From Rhodospirillaceae bacterium (GTDB taxonomy: Bacteria; Pseudomonadota; Alphaproteobacteria; SP197), in NCBI GenBank assembly GCA_002722885.1, contig PBNE01000021.1, positions 97,419-161,418 on the forward strand: a stretch of 64,000 bases of DNA, written 5' to 3'. The notes under the pieces were generated by a model that made no database searches, was not told the DNA's origin, and saw only the letters and a program-made list of their open reading frames with translations. Positions 28,350 to 37,414 of this stretch are shown here, piece after piece (position 1 is the stretch's first letter; every line of letters begins with the position of its first letter). The translations under genes and the position numbers were made by a program.

Positions 28350-29627
28350 TCAGGGCGCCTTGGCGACGATCAGGGAGGCGTTGGTACCGCCGAACCCAAA
28401 GGAGTTCGAAAGCGCCGCACGCACGGTCCGTGCCTTGGCCTCGTTGGGCACGAGGTCGATCCCGTCACAGCCCTCGGAGAGGTTCTCCAGATTACGTGTG
28501 GGCGGGCAGAGGTCGTTCTGGACCGCAAGGATCGAGTAGATCGCCTCGACGCTGCCGGCTGCACCGAGGAGATGGCCGATCGACGACTTGGTCGAGGACA
28601 TGCTCATACCGCCGGCGTCATCGCCAAAAAGGCGCTTGACCGCACCGAACTCAATCTCGTCACCCAGGGGCGTCGAGGTGCCGTGCGCGTTGACATAATC
28701 GATGTCGGCAGGCGTGAGCCCTGCACTCTTCATCGCCGCGCGCATGGATCGGAAACCGCCATCGCCATCGGCCGCCGGGGCGGTTATGTGATGCGCATCG
28801 CCCGAGAGACCGTACCCGACCACCTCGGCGTAAATCTTCGCGCCACGCTTGCGGGCATGCTCAAGCTCTTCAAGCACGACAATGCCCGCACCCTCGCCCA
28901 TGACAAAGCCGTCGCGGCCCTGATCCCAGGGGCGCGACGCGCGTTCGGGTTCGTCGTTGTAACCGGTCGACAGAGCACGGGCGGCAGCAAAACCCGCAAG
29001 GCCCAACGGACAGACCGCCGCTTCGGCACCACCGGCGACCATGACATCGGCATCGCCGAAGTGGATCAGCCGGGAGGCATCGCCAATGGCGTGCGCGCCG
29101 GTCGAGCAGGCCGTGACCACAGAATGGTTGGGCCCCTTGAAGCCATAACGGATGGACACATGGCCGGAGCCGAGGTTGATCAGCGCCGACGGAATGAAGA
29201 ACGGGCTGACACGCTTGGGCCCGCGGTCACGCATCAGAATCGCGGCCTGTTCGATGGTCTTGAGACCACCAATGCCTGAGCCGATCATGACGCCCGTGCG
29301 TTCACGCTCGCCCTCGTCCTCGGGCATCCAGTCGGCATCTTCCACCGCCTGCTGGGCAGCGGCGACCGCATAGATGATGAAATCATCCATCTTGCGGGCT
29401 TCCTTGGGCGCCAGATACCGCTCGATATCAAAAGCGCCTTCGGCATCGCCGGTCGGGACCTGGCCCGCGACCTTGGACGGGATGTCCGTGGTGTCGAAGT
29501 TGTCGATGGCGCGCAGCCCCGATTCACCTGCGGTGATCCGGGACCAGTTGTGCGCAACACCATCAGCAAGCGGGGTCACCATGCCGAGGCCGGTGACCAC
29601 CACCCTGCGTGTTTCAGGATTCACCAT
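28350..29627 (-). CDS. fabF: Beta-ketoacyl-ACP synthase II
   Basis: Elongating condensing enzyme of type II fatty-acid synthesis, 425 residues. The nucleophile is Cys174 in SVVTACSTGAHAIGDA. The two catalytic His are in VNAHGTSTPLGDE and SSIGHLLGAAG, and the GFGGTNASL end is typical. ATG 29627 matches the normal N-terminus (MVNPETRRVVVTGLGMVTPL); an in-frame TTG at 29648 would add seven residues. Upstream is acpP. Confidence 0.97.
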   Translation of the reverse strand: MVNPETRRVVVTGLGMVTPLADGVAHNWSRITAGESGLRAIDNFDTTDIPSKVAGQVPTGDAEGAFDIERYLAPKEARKMDDFIIYAVAAAQQAVEDADWMPEDEGERERTGVMIGSGIGGLKTIEQAAILMRDRGPKRVSPFFIPSALINLGSGHVSIRYGFKGPNHSVVTACSTGAHAIGDASRLIHFGDADVMVAGGAEAAVCPLGLAGFAAARALSTGYNDEPERASRPWDQGRDGFVMGEGAGIVVLEELEHARKRGAKIYAEVVGYGLSGDAHHITAPAADGDGGFRSMRAAMKSAGLTPADIDYVNAHGTSTPLGDEIEFGAVKRLFGDDAGGMSMSSTKSSIGHLLGAAGSVEAIYSILAVQNDLCPPTRNLENLSEGCDGIDLVPNEAKARTVRAALSNSFGFGGTNASLIVAKAP

Positions 29628-29673
29628 GTGCTGTCTGGCCGGCCGCAATCACAAGGGATTGCGACGAGAGCCT

Positions 29674-29910
29674 TCAGTCCGCGTTCTGGTCGATGTAGTC
29701 GATGGCATCCTTGACGGTGGCGATCTTCTCGGCGGCATCGTCAGGAATCTCGACGCCGAACTCTTCCTCGAACGCCATCACCAGCTCGACGGTGTCCAGG
29801 CTGTCTGCGCCCAGATCGTCGATAAAGCTCGCGCCTTCCGTCACCTTGCCCTCGTCCACGCCAAGGTGATCCACAACGATCTTCTTCACGCGATCAGTTA
29901 CGTCGCTCAT
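29674..29910 (-). CDS. acpP: Acyl carrier protein
   Basis: 78-residue acidic carrier that holds acyl chains on 4'-phosphopantetheine. The prosthetic group attaches to Ser37 in [24 protein letters not shown] precedes the ATG by ten bases. The 174-base gap up to fabG has no T-run terminator and carries TATGAT about 28 bases upstream of the start, so acpP may have its own promoter in addition to read-through from fabG. Confidence 0.98.
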   Translation of the reverse strand: MSDVTDRVKKIVVDHLGVDEGKVTEGASFIDDLGADSLDTVELVMAFEEEFGVEIPDDAAEKIATVKDAIDYIDQNAD

Positions 29911-30084
29911 GGCTAAGACACCTCCGATTTTTCAATCAAATCATACAATTAGGGTACGGAACGCCACAATCACGAGACAACGTGAATGCTTGTGCCCCCG
30001 ACCCACGGTCGAGTTCATGTAACACACTTTCCGAGACATGCGATAGCCGGAAACCGACGATTATCCACGCCTTGGAAACATGCG

Positions 30085-30822
30085 TCAGATCATCGCCATG
30101 CCGCCGTTCACATGGACCGTCTGGCCGGTGACATAAGACGCCTCGTCACTCGCCAGATAGGCGACGGCCGTGGCGACGTCCTCGGACGTACCGAGCCGGC
30201 GCAGCGGGATGCGGCCAAGTAGGTTCTCTTTCACGTTGTCGGGCAGGCCGTCGGTCATGGCGGTCTCAATGAAGCCCGGTGCGACGCAGTTCACGGTGAT
30301 GCCGCGTTCTGCGACCTCCTGGGCAAGCGCCTTGGACATGCCGATCATGCCGGCCTTGGCTGCGGCATAGTTCGCCTGGCCGGGATTGCCGGTGACACCG
30401 ACCACTGAGGTGATGCCGATGATGCGGCCGTGGCGGCGCTTGAGCATGCCGCGCAGCAGAGCGCGAATGACGCGGAAGCCCGAGGTGAGGTTGAGGTCGA
30501 GGATCCGCTGCCAGTCCTCGTCCTTCATGCGCATGGCCAGCGTGTCGGCGGTGATGCCGGCGTTGTTGACCAGAATGTCGACGCCTTCTAGGGCTTCCTC
30601 GGCCGCCTTGGCGAGGCCTTCATCGCCTTCGGACGTGCCGAGTTCGGCCACGAGCACCGAGGTCCGGTCTCCCAGCTCGCTGGCCAGCGCATAAAGCGCC
30701 TCCTGGCGGCGGCCGGCCAGAGCGACATGCGCGCCCTGGGCATGCAGAGCGCGGGCGATGGCCCCGCCGATTCCGCCGGACGCGCCGGTCACCAGGGCCT
30801 TGCGGCCTGTCAGATCAAACAT
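30085..30822 (-). CDS. fabG: 3-oxoacyl-ACP reductase
   Basis: NADPH-dependent reduction of beta-ketoacyl-ACP, the first reduction of the elongation cycle. It is 245 residues with canonical SDR features: TGASGGIGGAIA (12-23), NNAGIT, and the active-site YAAAK in GQANYAAAKAGMIGMS. The C-terminal VTGQTVHVNGGMAMI is typical of FabG. It starts 27 bases after fabD. Unlike the two odd SDR genes in this window, its catalytic tetrad is intact. Confidence 0.97.
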   Translation of the reverse strand: MFDLTGRKALVTGASGGIGGAIARALHAQGAHVALAGRRQEALYALASELGDRTSVLVAELGTSEGDEGLAKAAEEALEGVDILVNNAGITADTLAMRMKDEDWQRILDLNLTSGFRVIRALLRGMLKRRHGRIIGITSVVGVTGNPGQANYAAAKAGMIGMSKALAQEVAERGITVNCVAPGFIETAMTDGLPDNVKENLLGRIPLRRLGTSEDVATAVAYLASDEASYVTGQTVHVNGGMAMI

Positions 30823-30849
30823 GAAGGTCTCCCCGGTCGTCGATGAAAA

Positions 30850-31791
30850 TCAGAGGGTGTTGAGGAAGGCTTCGACATCGGCCGGTGTTTCGACCGATGT
30901 GGCATCAAGATCGCGGTCGATCCGCCTGACCAGACCCGAGAGAACCTTGCCCGTGCCCAGCTCCGCGACCTTGTCGATCTCCTGGTTGCGCACACCGGCG
31001 ATGCTCTCGCGCCAGCGCACCGTTGCCGTGACCTGCTCCACGAGCAGGCCGCGCAGCGTTTCGGGAACGGATTCAGGCGAGGCCGTGACATTGGCGAGCA
31101 CGGGCACGACGGGCGCGGAGATCGTGGTGGACTCGAGCGCCTCGGCCATCTTGTCGGCGGCGGGCTGCATCAGAGAACAATGGAAGGGCGCGCTGACCGG
31201 CAACATCATGGCGCGCTTAGCCCCTTTCTCCTTGGCCAGTTCGGCAGCCTTCTCAACCGCGGCCTGCGCACCGCTGACGACGATCTGGCCGGGCGAGTTG
31301 TCATTGGCCACCGAACAGACGCCGGCGGACGACGCTTCTCCAGCAATGGCGCTGACATCGTCGATTTCCAGGCCCAGCACGGCGGCCATCGCACCTTCAC
31401 CGACAGGGATGGCGGCCTGCATGGCCTCACCACGCAGGCGCAACAGACGCGCGGTGACATCCAGCGGCAGGGCGCCGGCGGCAACCAGCGCCGAATACTC
31501 GCCCAGCGAATGGCCCGCGACCATCGAACACATCCGATCGACCGATTTGCCGCCTTCGGTCTTCAGTACACGGAGGACGGCTATGGACGACGCCATCAGA
31601 GCGGGCTGCGCGTTCTGTGTGAGCGTGAGTTCGTCCTCGGGGCCATCGCGCATGAGCGTCGAGAGCTTCTGGCCGAGCGCCTCGTCGACCTCTTCGAAGA
31701 CCTCGCGGGCGGCGCCGAAGGCCTCGGCCAGCTCGGCTCCCATGCCTGGTTTCTGGCTGCCCTGGCCCGGAAAAACAAACAGTCTCGACAT
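30850..31791 (-). CDS. fabD: Malonyl-CoA:ACP transacylase
   Basis: Loads malonyl groups on ACP for fatty-acid elongation. It is 313 residues; FVFPGQGSQKPGMG lies at the start, the nucleophile is Ser95 in VAGHSLGEYSALVAAG, and the His partner is in MMLPVSAPFHCSLMQPA. ATG 31791 gives MSRLFVFPGQG; a TTG at 31806 is a less likely start. It is the first gene of the fabD-fabG-acpP-fabF-mltG run and is divergent from rpsF. Confidence 0.97.
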   Translation of the reverse strand: MSRLFVFPGQGSQKPGMGAELAEAFGAAREVFEEVDEALGQKLSTLMRDGPEDELTLTQNAQPALMASSIAVLRVLKTEGGKSVDRMCSMVAGHSLGEYSALVAAGALPLDVTARLLRLRGEAMQAAIPVGEGAMAAVLGLEIDDVSAIAGEASSAGVCSVANDNSPGQIVVSGAQAAVEKAAELAKEKGAKRAMMLPVSAPFHCSLMQPAADKMAEALESTTISAPVVPVLANVTASPESVPETLRGLLVEQVTATVRWRESIAGVRNQEIDKVAELGTGKVLSGLVRRIDRDLDATSVETPADVEAFLNTL

Positions 31792-31875
31792 CTCAGGCGA
31801 TCCCAATCAAAACACGCGGCGATCCGCCGCTGGAAGGACGAGACAAAGAACGTGCGGACGGCTGTGTCAAGCTGC

Positions 31876-31903
31876 TTGCGCCAGGGATCATTTTGACTAT
31901 AGT
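31876..31903 (+). promoter_or_regulatory. Probable promoter of the rpsF operon
   Basis: TTGCGC (31876-31881), a 16-base spacer, then TATAGT (31898-31903), which matches the consensus -10 at five of six positions. It leaves a leader of about 100 bases before rpsF, long enough for the S6:S18 autoregulatory element known in many bacteria, but I could not recognise that fold. Confidence 0.5.
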
Positions 31904-32009
31904 GCGGGCCCTCGCCGACACGACAGTCACGAGTCACGGCTCTTTTTTGCTGCCTGTGGCGTTGTGAAGGTGTCCGAATCAACGAAACCAACGATACAGG
32001 GAAGGTTTC

Positions 32010-32393
32010 ATGCCTTTCTACGAAAGCACGTTTATCGTTCGCCCCGATGCCTCGCCCCAGCAGGTGGAAGCCCTGGCCGGTGAGATGGAGGGTATGATCC
32101 GCGAACAGGGCGGGCAGGCCCCGAAGACCGAAATCTGGGGCCTGAAGTCACTCGCCTATCGGATAAAAAAGAACCGCAAGGGCCACTACGTTTTCATGAA
32201 CGTGGACGCGCCGGCCACTGCACTGAGCGAACTGGAGCGCAGCCTGCACTTCAACGAAGACGTGCTGCGTTTCATGTCGATCCGCGTCGAAGAGCTCGAG
32301 GAAGATGCCTCGCCGATGATGCGCAACAAGTCAAGCCGCGACGATCGTTCGATCCGCCGCGATGATGACGACAGCAAGGACGGAGAAGACTGA
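32010..32393 (+). CDS. rpsF: Ribosomal protein S6
   Basis: 30S platform protein that pairs with S18. It is 127 residues, beginning [22 protein letters not shown], with the [25 protein letters not shown] core. The tail is rich in Asp, Arg and Ser ([17 protein letters not shown]), as is common in this class. AGGGAAGG precedes the ATG. The stop overlaps the rpsR start by one base. Confidence 0.97.
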   Translation: MPFYESTFIVRPDASPQQVEALAGEMEGMIREQGGQAPKTEIWGLKSLAYRIKKNRKGHYVFMNVDAPATALSELERSLHFNEDVLRFMSIRVEELEEDASPMMRNKSSRDDRSIRRDDDDSKDGED

Positions 32394-32629
32394 TGTCGAT
32401 GGCCCCTCGCCGCCCCTTCTGGCGCCGCCGCAAGACCTGCCCGTTCTCGGGCCCCAATGCGCCTATGATCGACTACAAGGACGTCAAGCTGCTCCAGCGT
32501 TACGTGTCGGAGCGCGGCAAGATTGTCCCCTCCCGCATCACTGCCGTGTCGGCCAAAAAGCAGCGTGAACTGGCCCGCGCCATCAAGCGTGCCCGCTACC
32601 TCGCCCTGCTGCCTTACGTCGCACAGTAA
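32393..32629 (+). CDS. rpsR: Ribosomal protein S18
   Basis: 78-residue partner of S6 on the 30S platform. It has the expected [60 protein letters not shown] core in the family order. Coupled to rpsF through a TGATG junction. Confidence 0.98.
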   Translation: MSMAPRRPFWRRRKTCPFSGPNAPMIDYKDVKLLQRYVSERGKIVPSRITAVSAKKQRELARAIKRARYLALLPYVAQ

Positions 32630-32665
32630 GGTCCGGTTGACCGGCTCCGCGTCGGTCTCCCAGCC

Positions 32666-33664
32666 ATGAAAACTCTCTACACCCCACTGGTTGCTCTCGT
32701 GGCCGGTGTAATCAGTGCCGTCTTCTTTGTTGTCGGCCTGAGTCACTCGCTGTGGGGCGTGTTCCTGGTGCTGTGTTCGCCACTGCCCATCTACATCGCC
32801 GGACTGGGCTGGGGTTCTCTGTCAGCCGGTCTTGCCGGCGTGTTCGCCGTGATGGGCGTGATGGCCTATGGTGATCCGCTGCTAGCGAGCATTTTCAGTG
32901 TTGTCTTCATGATGCCCGCCTTCCTCTTGAGCCACCTCGCCGTCCAGCCGATCGGCGGGACTGAGGCGGAGCCCGTCAGGATGCGCGTCTCTGGCCTGGT
33001 TCAGGCGCTTTTGATCATCGGCCTTGTCCTCGTCGCGATCACATCGCTCGCGCTGGCATCGACCCAGGCCGGGCTGGTCGGCACGATCCGCAGCAATCTG
33101 AGCCTTCTGGCCGAGACCTTCTTCGGAGCCCGCTCGAGCCACGGCCCCGATGCGGTGACCGATGTGACCGACCTCGTGAACTTCTGGGATTCGCTGGTGC
33201 TAGGCCTGATTCTGGCGGTGGTGATGGCGGTTCACGCCACCATGGGTGCTCTGGCGCAAGGCCTGGTGCGCAGCGGTGGGTCACCGATCCGCAACGCGCC
33301 ACCCTTCTGGCAGTTCCGATTGCCGGCCTGGCCGGGCATCCTGGCGGTGGTCCTGGCCGCCGTTGTCATGGGTCTCGACACGGTTTCCGGCGACAGAACC
33401 GGCACAAACGCCTTCGTCATCTATCTTTTCACCGGATTCGTACTGGTCTTGTGTGTGGGTTTTCTGCTACAGGGCCTCGCTGTCCTGCACGCGCTGACGC
33501 GCGGCATGAGTGCACAGCCCTTTATTCTGGCGGGTGCCTACATGGTGGTGCTCGTCTTCCAGCCGTTTGGCGCCATGGCATTTGCTGCCGTTGGATTTGC
33601 CGAACGCTGGGCCAACTTTCGTGAACGGTTCGGTGTCGACGCCGACACCGCAATGGAGGACTAG
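32666..33664 (+). CDS. DUF2232 membrane protein
   Basis: Polytopic inner-membrane protein of 332 residues with about eight hydrophobic helices (VALVAGVISAVFFVVGLSHSLW, LAGVFAVMGVMAYGDPLLASIF, LVQALLIIGLVLVAITSLALA, LILAVVMAVHATMGALA, ILAVVLAAVVMGLDTVSG). DUF2232 proteins are related to YybS-like transporters and occupy this slot between rpsR and rplI in many alphaproteobacteria. The function is unknown. The stop codon touches the rplI start. Confidence 0.85.
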   Translation: MKTLYTPLVALVAGVISAVFFVVGLSHSLWGVFLVLCSPLPIYIAGLGWGSLSAGLAGVFAVMGVMAYGDPLLASIFSVVFMMPAFLLSHLAVQPIGGTEAEPVRMRVSGLVQALLIIGLVLVAITSLALASTQAGLVGTIRSNLSLLAETFFGARSSHGPDAVTDVTDLVNFWDSLVLGLILAVVMAVHATMGALAQGLVRSGGSPIRNAPPFWQFRLPAWPGILAVVLAAVVMGLDTVSGDRTGTNAFVIYLFTGFVLVLCVGFLLQGLAVLHALTRGMSAQPFILAGAYMVVLVFQPFGAMAFAAVGFAERWANFRERFGVDADTAMED

Positions 33665-34345
33665 ATGGACGTCGTTCTTTTGGAGCGCATCGACAAGCTG
33701 GGCGGTATGGGCGACGTGGTCGCCGTCAAGCCCGGTTACGCGCGCAACTTTCTGATTCCGCAGGGCAAGGCTCTTCGGGCCACAGCCGACAACGTGGAGC
33801 GCTTCGAAGCCGAACGTGCCGAGCGTGAGGCCGCCAATGCCGAGAAGCGCAGCGATGCCGAGAAGGCCTCCGAGGGCCTCGAGGGTACCTTCGTCACGCT
33901 GATCCGTCAGGCTGCCGACAACCTGCAGCTCTATGGTTCGGTCAAGGCACGCGACATCGTCGACGGCCTGATTGCACAGGGTTTCGCCATCGATCGCCGC
34001 AACGTGGTGCTGAGCGAGCCCATCAAGACGCTGGGCCTGCATGAGGTGACCGCGGCGTTGCATCCGGAAGTGAACGTGACCGTGATCGCCAATGTGGCTC
34101 GCACCGAAGACGAAGCACAGATCCAGCAGGAGACGGGCAAGGTCGTGGGCCGCATGGAAGAGGAAGAAGAGGAAGCCGCCGAGGCGCCCACGATCAAGGA
34201 GCTGGTCGACGAGGAGGTCGCCGAGCGGGTGGCCGAAGAGATCGCCGAACTCGAGGCTGAAGACGATACCGGCGATGATGCCGCTGATGACGGCGCCGCC
34301 GAGGAAGCTGCTGTCGAGGATGAGTACGAAACAACCTCGTCCTGA
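33665..34345 (+). CDS. rplI: Ribosomal protein L9 with long acidic tail
   Basis: 50S protein at the base of the L1 stalk. Residues 1-150 are a normal L9: [36 protein letters not shown], a connecting helix, and the C-domain ending [10 protein letters not shown]. The remaining 75 or so residues form an extra tail dominated by Glu, Asp and Ala. Typical L9 has about 150 residues and alphaproteobacterial ones are often longer, so 226 is at the long end. A strong terminator follows. Confidence 0.96.
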   Translation: MDVVLLERIDKLGGMGDVVAVKPGYARNFLIPQGKALRATADNVERFEAERAEREAANAEKRSDAEKASEGLEGTFVTLIRQAADNLQLYGSVKARDIVDGLIAQGFAIDRRNVVLSEPIKTLGLHEVTAALHPEVNVTVIANVARTEDEAQIQQETGKVVGRMEEEEEEAAEAPTIKELVDEEVAERVAEEIAELEAEDDTGDDAADDGAAEEAAVEDEYETTSS

Positions 34346-34369
34346 CGAGCCTTCCAGGGTCTGATCTGG

Positions 34370-34407
34370 AACAGGGTTCGAGCGGACACGCCGAACCCTG
34401 TTTTTTT
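34370..34407 (+). terminator. Rho-independent terminator after rplI
   Basis: AACAGGGTTCG (34370-34380) pairs with CGAACCCTGTT (34392-34402), an 11-base perfect stem with an 11-base loop, and seven T residues run through 34407. It closes the rpsF-rpsR-DUF2232-rplI operon. Confidence 0.93.
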
Positions 34408-34500
34408 AGCCTCAAGACAACACGTTCAAAGCCCATTGAGAGCCGAACGCCGAGGCGGTAAACTTCTTCTTTGGGAATATGTCCGCACGGGAACTGAGCG

Positions 34501-35715
34501 ATGCTTTTGGCAGGCGTGCTCAAGCGATTTGTCTCCGTCGGTCACTTGCGCATGATCGACGCCCACGGCCGCATCCACGATGCGGGAGAATCCGGCACCG
34601 AGCCATCGGTGACCGTGCGGCTGCATGACCCCACCCTGCACTGGAAGATCGGCCTTTTGCCAAAAATTGCAGTCGGCGAAGCCTATATGGACGGCACGCT
34701 GACCATCGAAGACGGCACCATTGTCGACTTTTTCGAGGTGATCGGCCGAAACCTGCAGAATTTGGAACGTGACGATGCCGTGGGCCGCGCCAGCACCTGG
34801 ATACGGCGCAACATCACGCGTCCGCTGCAGCAGCACAATCCGGTCAGCCGCGCCCAACGCAACGTCGCCCATCACTACGACCTGTCCGACGATCTGTTCG
34901 ATCTCTTCCTGGACGATGACCGGCAGTACTCGTGCGCGTACTTCGCAACGCCAAACAGCACGCTAGAACAGGCCCAGGCGGACAAGAAACGCCACATCGG
35001 GGCCAAACTGCTGCTGGAACCGGGCCAGCGCGTGCTCGATATCGGATCGGGCTGGGGCGGTATGGGGCTTTATCTGGCCCAGCAGGCCGACGTCGAGGTC
35101 GTGGGCGTGACGCTTTCGAAGGAACAGCACGAGGTGTCCAGCCGGCGGGCCCGCGAAGCCGGCCTGGACGACCGGGTGCGGTTTCACCTGCAGGACTACC
35201 GCGAACTCGACGGAACCTTCGACCGTATTGTGTCGGTGGGCATGTTCGAGCACGTCGGTGCGCACCACTATCTCGAATTCTTCCGGAAAGTCAGAAGTCT
35301 GATGACAGACAACAGCGTCATGCTGCTTCATTCAATTGGACGTTTCGAGGAGCCGGGCAACACCAACGCCTGGCTCAGAAAGTACATTTTCCCCGGCGGC
35401 TATACGCCGGCCCTCTCGGAGGTCTTCACACAACTGGAGCGCAGCAACCTGCTCGCAACCGATTTGGAAATCCTGAAGACCCACTATGCCGAGACACTGA
35501 AACACTGGCACTGCCGCTTTACCGTGAACCGCGACAAGGTTCGCGAACTCTATGACGAGCGCTTCTGCCGCATGTGGGAGTTCTATCTGCTGGGCTGCGA
35601 ATCGGTGTTCCGTTACGATGACCAGATGGTGTTCCAGCTTCAGATCGCGAAGAACCGCTATGCCACGCCCGAGACCCGCGACTACATGGTCGACTGGGAA
35701 CGGACGCACGCATGA
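34501..35715 (+). CDS. cfa: Cyclopropane-fatty-acyl-phospholipid synthase
   Basis: SAM-dependent methylene transfer to double bonds of membrane phospholipid acyl chains. It is 404 residues, with an N-terminal lipid-binding region (KIGLLPKIAVGEAYMDGTLTIEDG), the SAM site VLDIGSGWGGMGLYLA, GVTLSKEQHEVSSRRA, and the catalytic stretches VSVGMFEHVGAHHYLEFFRKV and YIFPGGYTPALSEV. The C-terminal WEFYLLGCESVFRYDDQMVFQLQ is typical. It starts after the rplI terminator and overlaps the next gene by four bases. Confidence 0.95.
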   Translation: MLLAGVLKRFVSVGHLRMIDAHGRIHDAGESGTEPSVTVRLHDPTLHWKIGLLPKIAVGEAYMDGTLTIEDGTIVDFFEVIGRNLQNLERDDAVGRASTWIRRNITRPLQQHNPVSRAQRNVAHHYDLSDDLFDLFLDDDRQYSCAYFATPNSTLEQAQADKKRHIGAKLLLEPGQRVLDIGSGWGGMGLYLAQQADVEVVGVTLSKEQHEVSSRRAREAGLDDRVRFHLQDYRELDGTFDRIVSVGMFEHVGAHHYLEFFRKVRSLMTDNSVMLLHSIGRFEEPGNTNAWLRKYIFPGGYTPALSEVFTQLERSNLLATDLEILKTHYAETLKHWHCRFTVNRDKVRELYDERFCRMWEFYLLGCESVFRYDDQMVFQLQIAKNRYATPETRDYMVDWERTHA

Positions 35716-36395
35716 GTGACCGCAAGATACGAGGCGCTCCTCTTCCCTTCCCGCAGGCCGGATCGCTCGATCCAGGTACGACAGCCCTGTTCGTGATCGA
35801 CATGCAGCGGGACTTCTGCGCCGAGGACGGATATATGCACCGCCTGGGCAGCGATCTTGCGCGACTGCGGGCACCGGTCGAACCGATTGCCCGCCTGCTT
35901 GCGGTGGCCCGCCAGGCCGGCCTCCACGTTGTGCACACCCGTGAAGGCTATGCACCGGACCTTTCGGACCTCCAGCCCTGGAAAGCGGCGGGGCCGACCA
36001 ACGAAGCTATCGGCAGCGAGGGGCCGCTGGGCCGCGCTCTGGTGCGCGGCGAACACGGTTGGGATTTCGACGATGCCCTGCTGCCGGCCGACAGCGAGCC
36101 GGTCTATGACAAGACCAGCTATGGCGCCTTCGCCACCACGACCCTGGGGGACGACCTGAAGGCGCGGAACATCACCGCAGCACTGATCACCGGGATGACA
36201 ACGGACTGCTGTGTGACCTCGAGCCTGCGCGAAGCGCTGGATCGGGGGATCGACTGTATGGTGGTGGAAGACTGCGTCGGCGCAGCGAACGAATTGCGCC
36301 ACAACGCCGCGCTCGACATCGTGCGCCACGCCAGCGGGGTTTTCGGCACCCTGGGCCAGAGCCATCATGTGATCGCGGCGCTGTCCGGCTCTTAG
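35712..36395 (+). CDS. Isochorismatase-like cysteine hydrolase
   Basis: 227-residue alpha/beta hydrolase of the isochorismatase superfamily. The catalytic triad is visible: Asp30 in FVIDMQRDFC, Lys in VYDKTSYGAFATT, and Cys in GMTTDCCVTSSLREA. Relatives include biuret hydrolases and other amidases; the substrate is not decided by sequence here. ATG 35712 overlaps the cfa stop, so it is probably co-expressed with cfa. Confidence 0.88.
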   Translation: MSDRKIRGAPLPFPQAGSLDPGTTALFVIDMQRDFCAEDGYMHRLGSDLARLRAPVEPIARLLAVARQAGLHVVHTREGYAPDLSDLQPWKAAGPTNEAIGSEGPLGRALVRGEHGWDFDDALLPADSEPVYDKTSYGAFATTTLGDDLKARNITAALITGMTTDCCVTSSLREALDRGIDCMVVEDCVGAANELRHNAALDIVRHASGVFGTLGQSHHVIAALSGS

Positions 36396-36425
36396 ACTTA
36401 ATCTTCCGATCGCCGACCGATTCGA

Positions 36426-37378
36426 TCAGTCGTTCTGCGCGTCTTCGGCCATGTGCTGGAACAGCCGGTCGGCACGGCGGGCGGCCAGGGCCTGACCGTC
36501 TCGTTCCGACCAGCCGTAGATGCCCTTGCCGCTCTTGAGACCGTGGTTTCCGGCACGTACCAGCTCCGTGAGAGCTTCCGGCGGCGTCTTCGAGTCGTCA
36601 ATCGCCGGGAAGAGGAACTCGGCGAAGGTGTGCAGGATGTCGAGACCACCGAGTTCGGCCGATTCGATAGGCCCGGTGTCGGAATAGAGACGGCCGAGGG
36701 TCATCTTGAACGAGTTGTCGATCGCCTCGGCAGAGGCGATGCCATTGGCCCGCATCGACCAGGCCTCGCGCAGCACGGCAAACTGAAGTCGGTTCACGAT
36801 GAAGCCATCGACATCCTTGTTCATCAGCGCCGGTGTCCGGCCGATCGAGGTGAGAAAATCGCAGGCCCAGGTCACGACCTCGGGAAGCGTCTGCGGTCCG
36901 CCGCAGACCTCAACCAGCGGCATGAGCTGTGCGGGGTAGACGAAGTGCATCGCCACTGCGCGCTCGGGGTACGATATGCGGTTGACCATCAGGCTGATCG
37001 GCTGGCCACTGGTTGACGCCACAACGATGTCGGCATCGCAGATGGTGTCGAGACGACCGAACACTTCGATCTGAAGATCCCGCTGCGCCGGAACCGCTTC
37101 GATGACAAAATCTTCTTTTCCTGCAGCGTTGTAGTCGGTGCCGGTCGTGATCCGATCCAGCAGCGTGGCGGCCTCGTCCTCGCTCGTCAGGCCGCGGTCG
37201 ACAAAGGCCGCAACATTGACCTCGATGGCCGAGCGCGCACGCGCGAGGCTGTCATCGTTGCGTCCGATGATGCTCACATTTTTGCCGGCACAGGCATAGG
37301 CCTAGGCTAGGCCATGCCCTGGCCCATGAGACCGTTGCCGATAATGGCAACATTCGTGACGTCCTGAGGTGCGATCAT
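36426..37378 (-). pseudogene. Broken 3-hydroxyacyl-CoA dehydrogenase gene
   Basis: From ATG 37378 the product begins MIAPQDVTNVAIIGNGLMGQGMA, a normal NAD-binding start, then meets TAG. The rest (AYACAGKNVSIIGRNDDSLARA, DFVIEAVPAQRDLQIEVFGRLD, AMHFVYPAQLMPLVEVCGG, DGFIVNRLQFAVLREA) continues in another frame to 36426. The junction holds a five-base tandem duplication (GCCTAGCCTAGGCCTA); removing one copy restores the frame but leaves TAG, probably from CAG. Two independent lesions therefore cut the NAD domain from the rest. A start at 37277 would make a protein without the dinucleotide loop. Confidence 0.82.
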
Positions 37379-37414
37379 GACATGCTTCTCTTGTCCCCGA
37401 CGATGATAGCAGGT

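Noticed and set aside
30061..30069. DnaA-box-like TTATCCACG in the fabG-acpP gap
   Set aside because: One mismatch to TTATCCACA, no cluster of boxes and no AT-rich unwinding region; not an origin.
31904..32009. S6:S18 autoregulatory RNA in the rpsF leader
   Set aside because: The leader length suits it, but I could not find the characteristic stem with the bulged CCG.
30758..32083. 441-residue open frame on plus across fabD
   Set aside because: Ser/Arg/Pro-rich shadow of fabD running into the rpsF leader.
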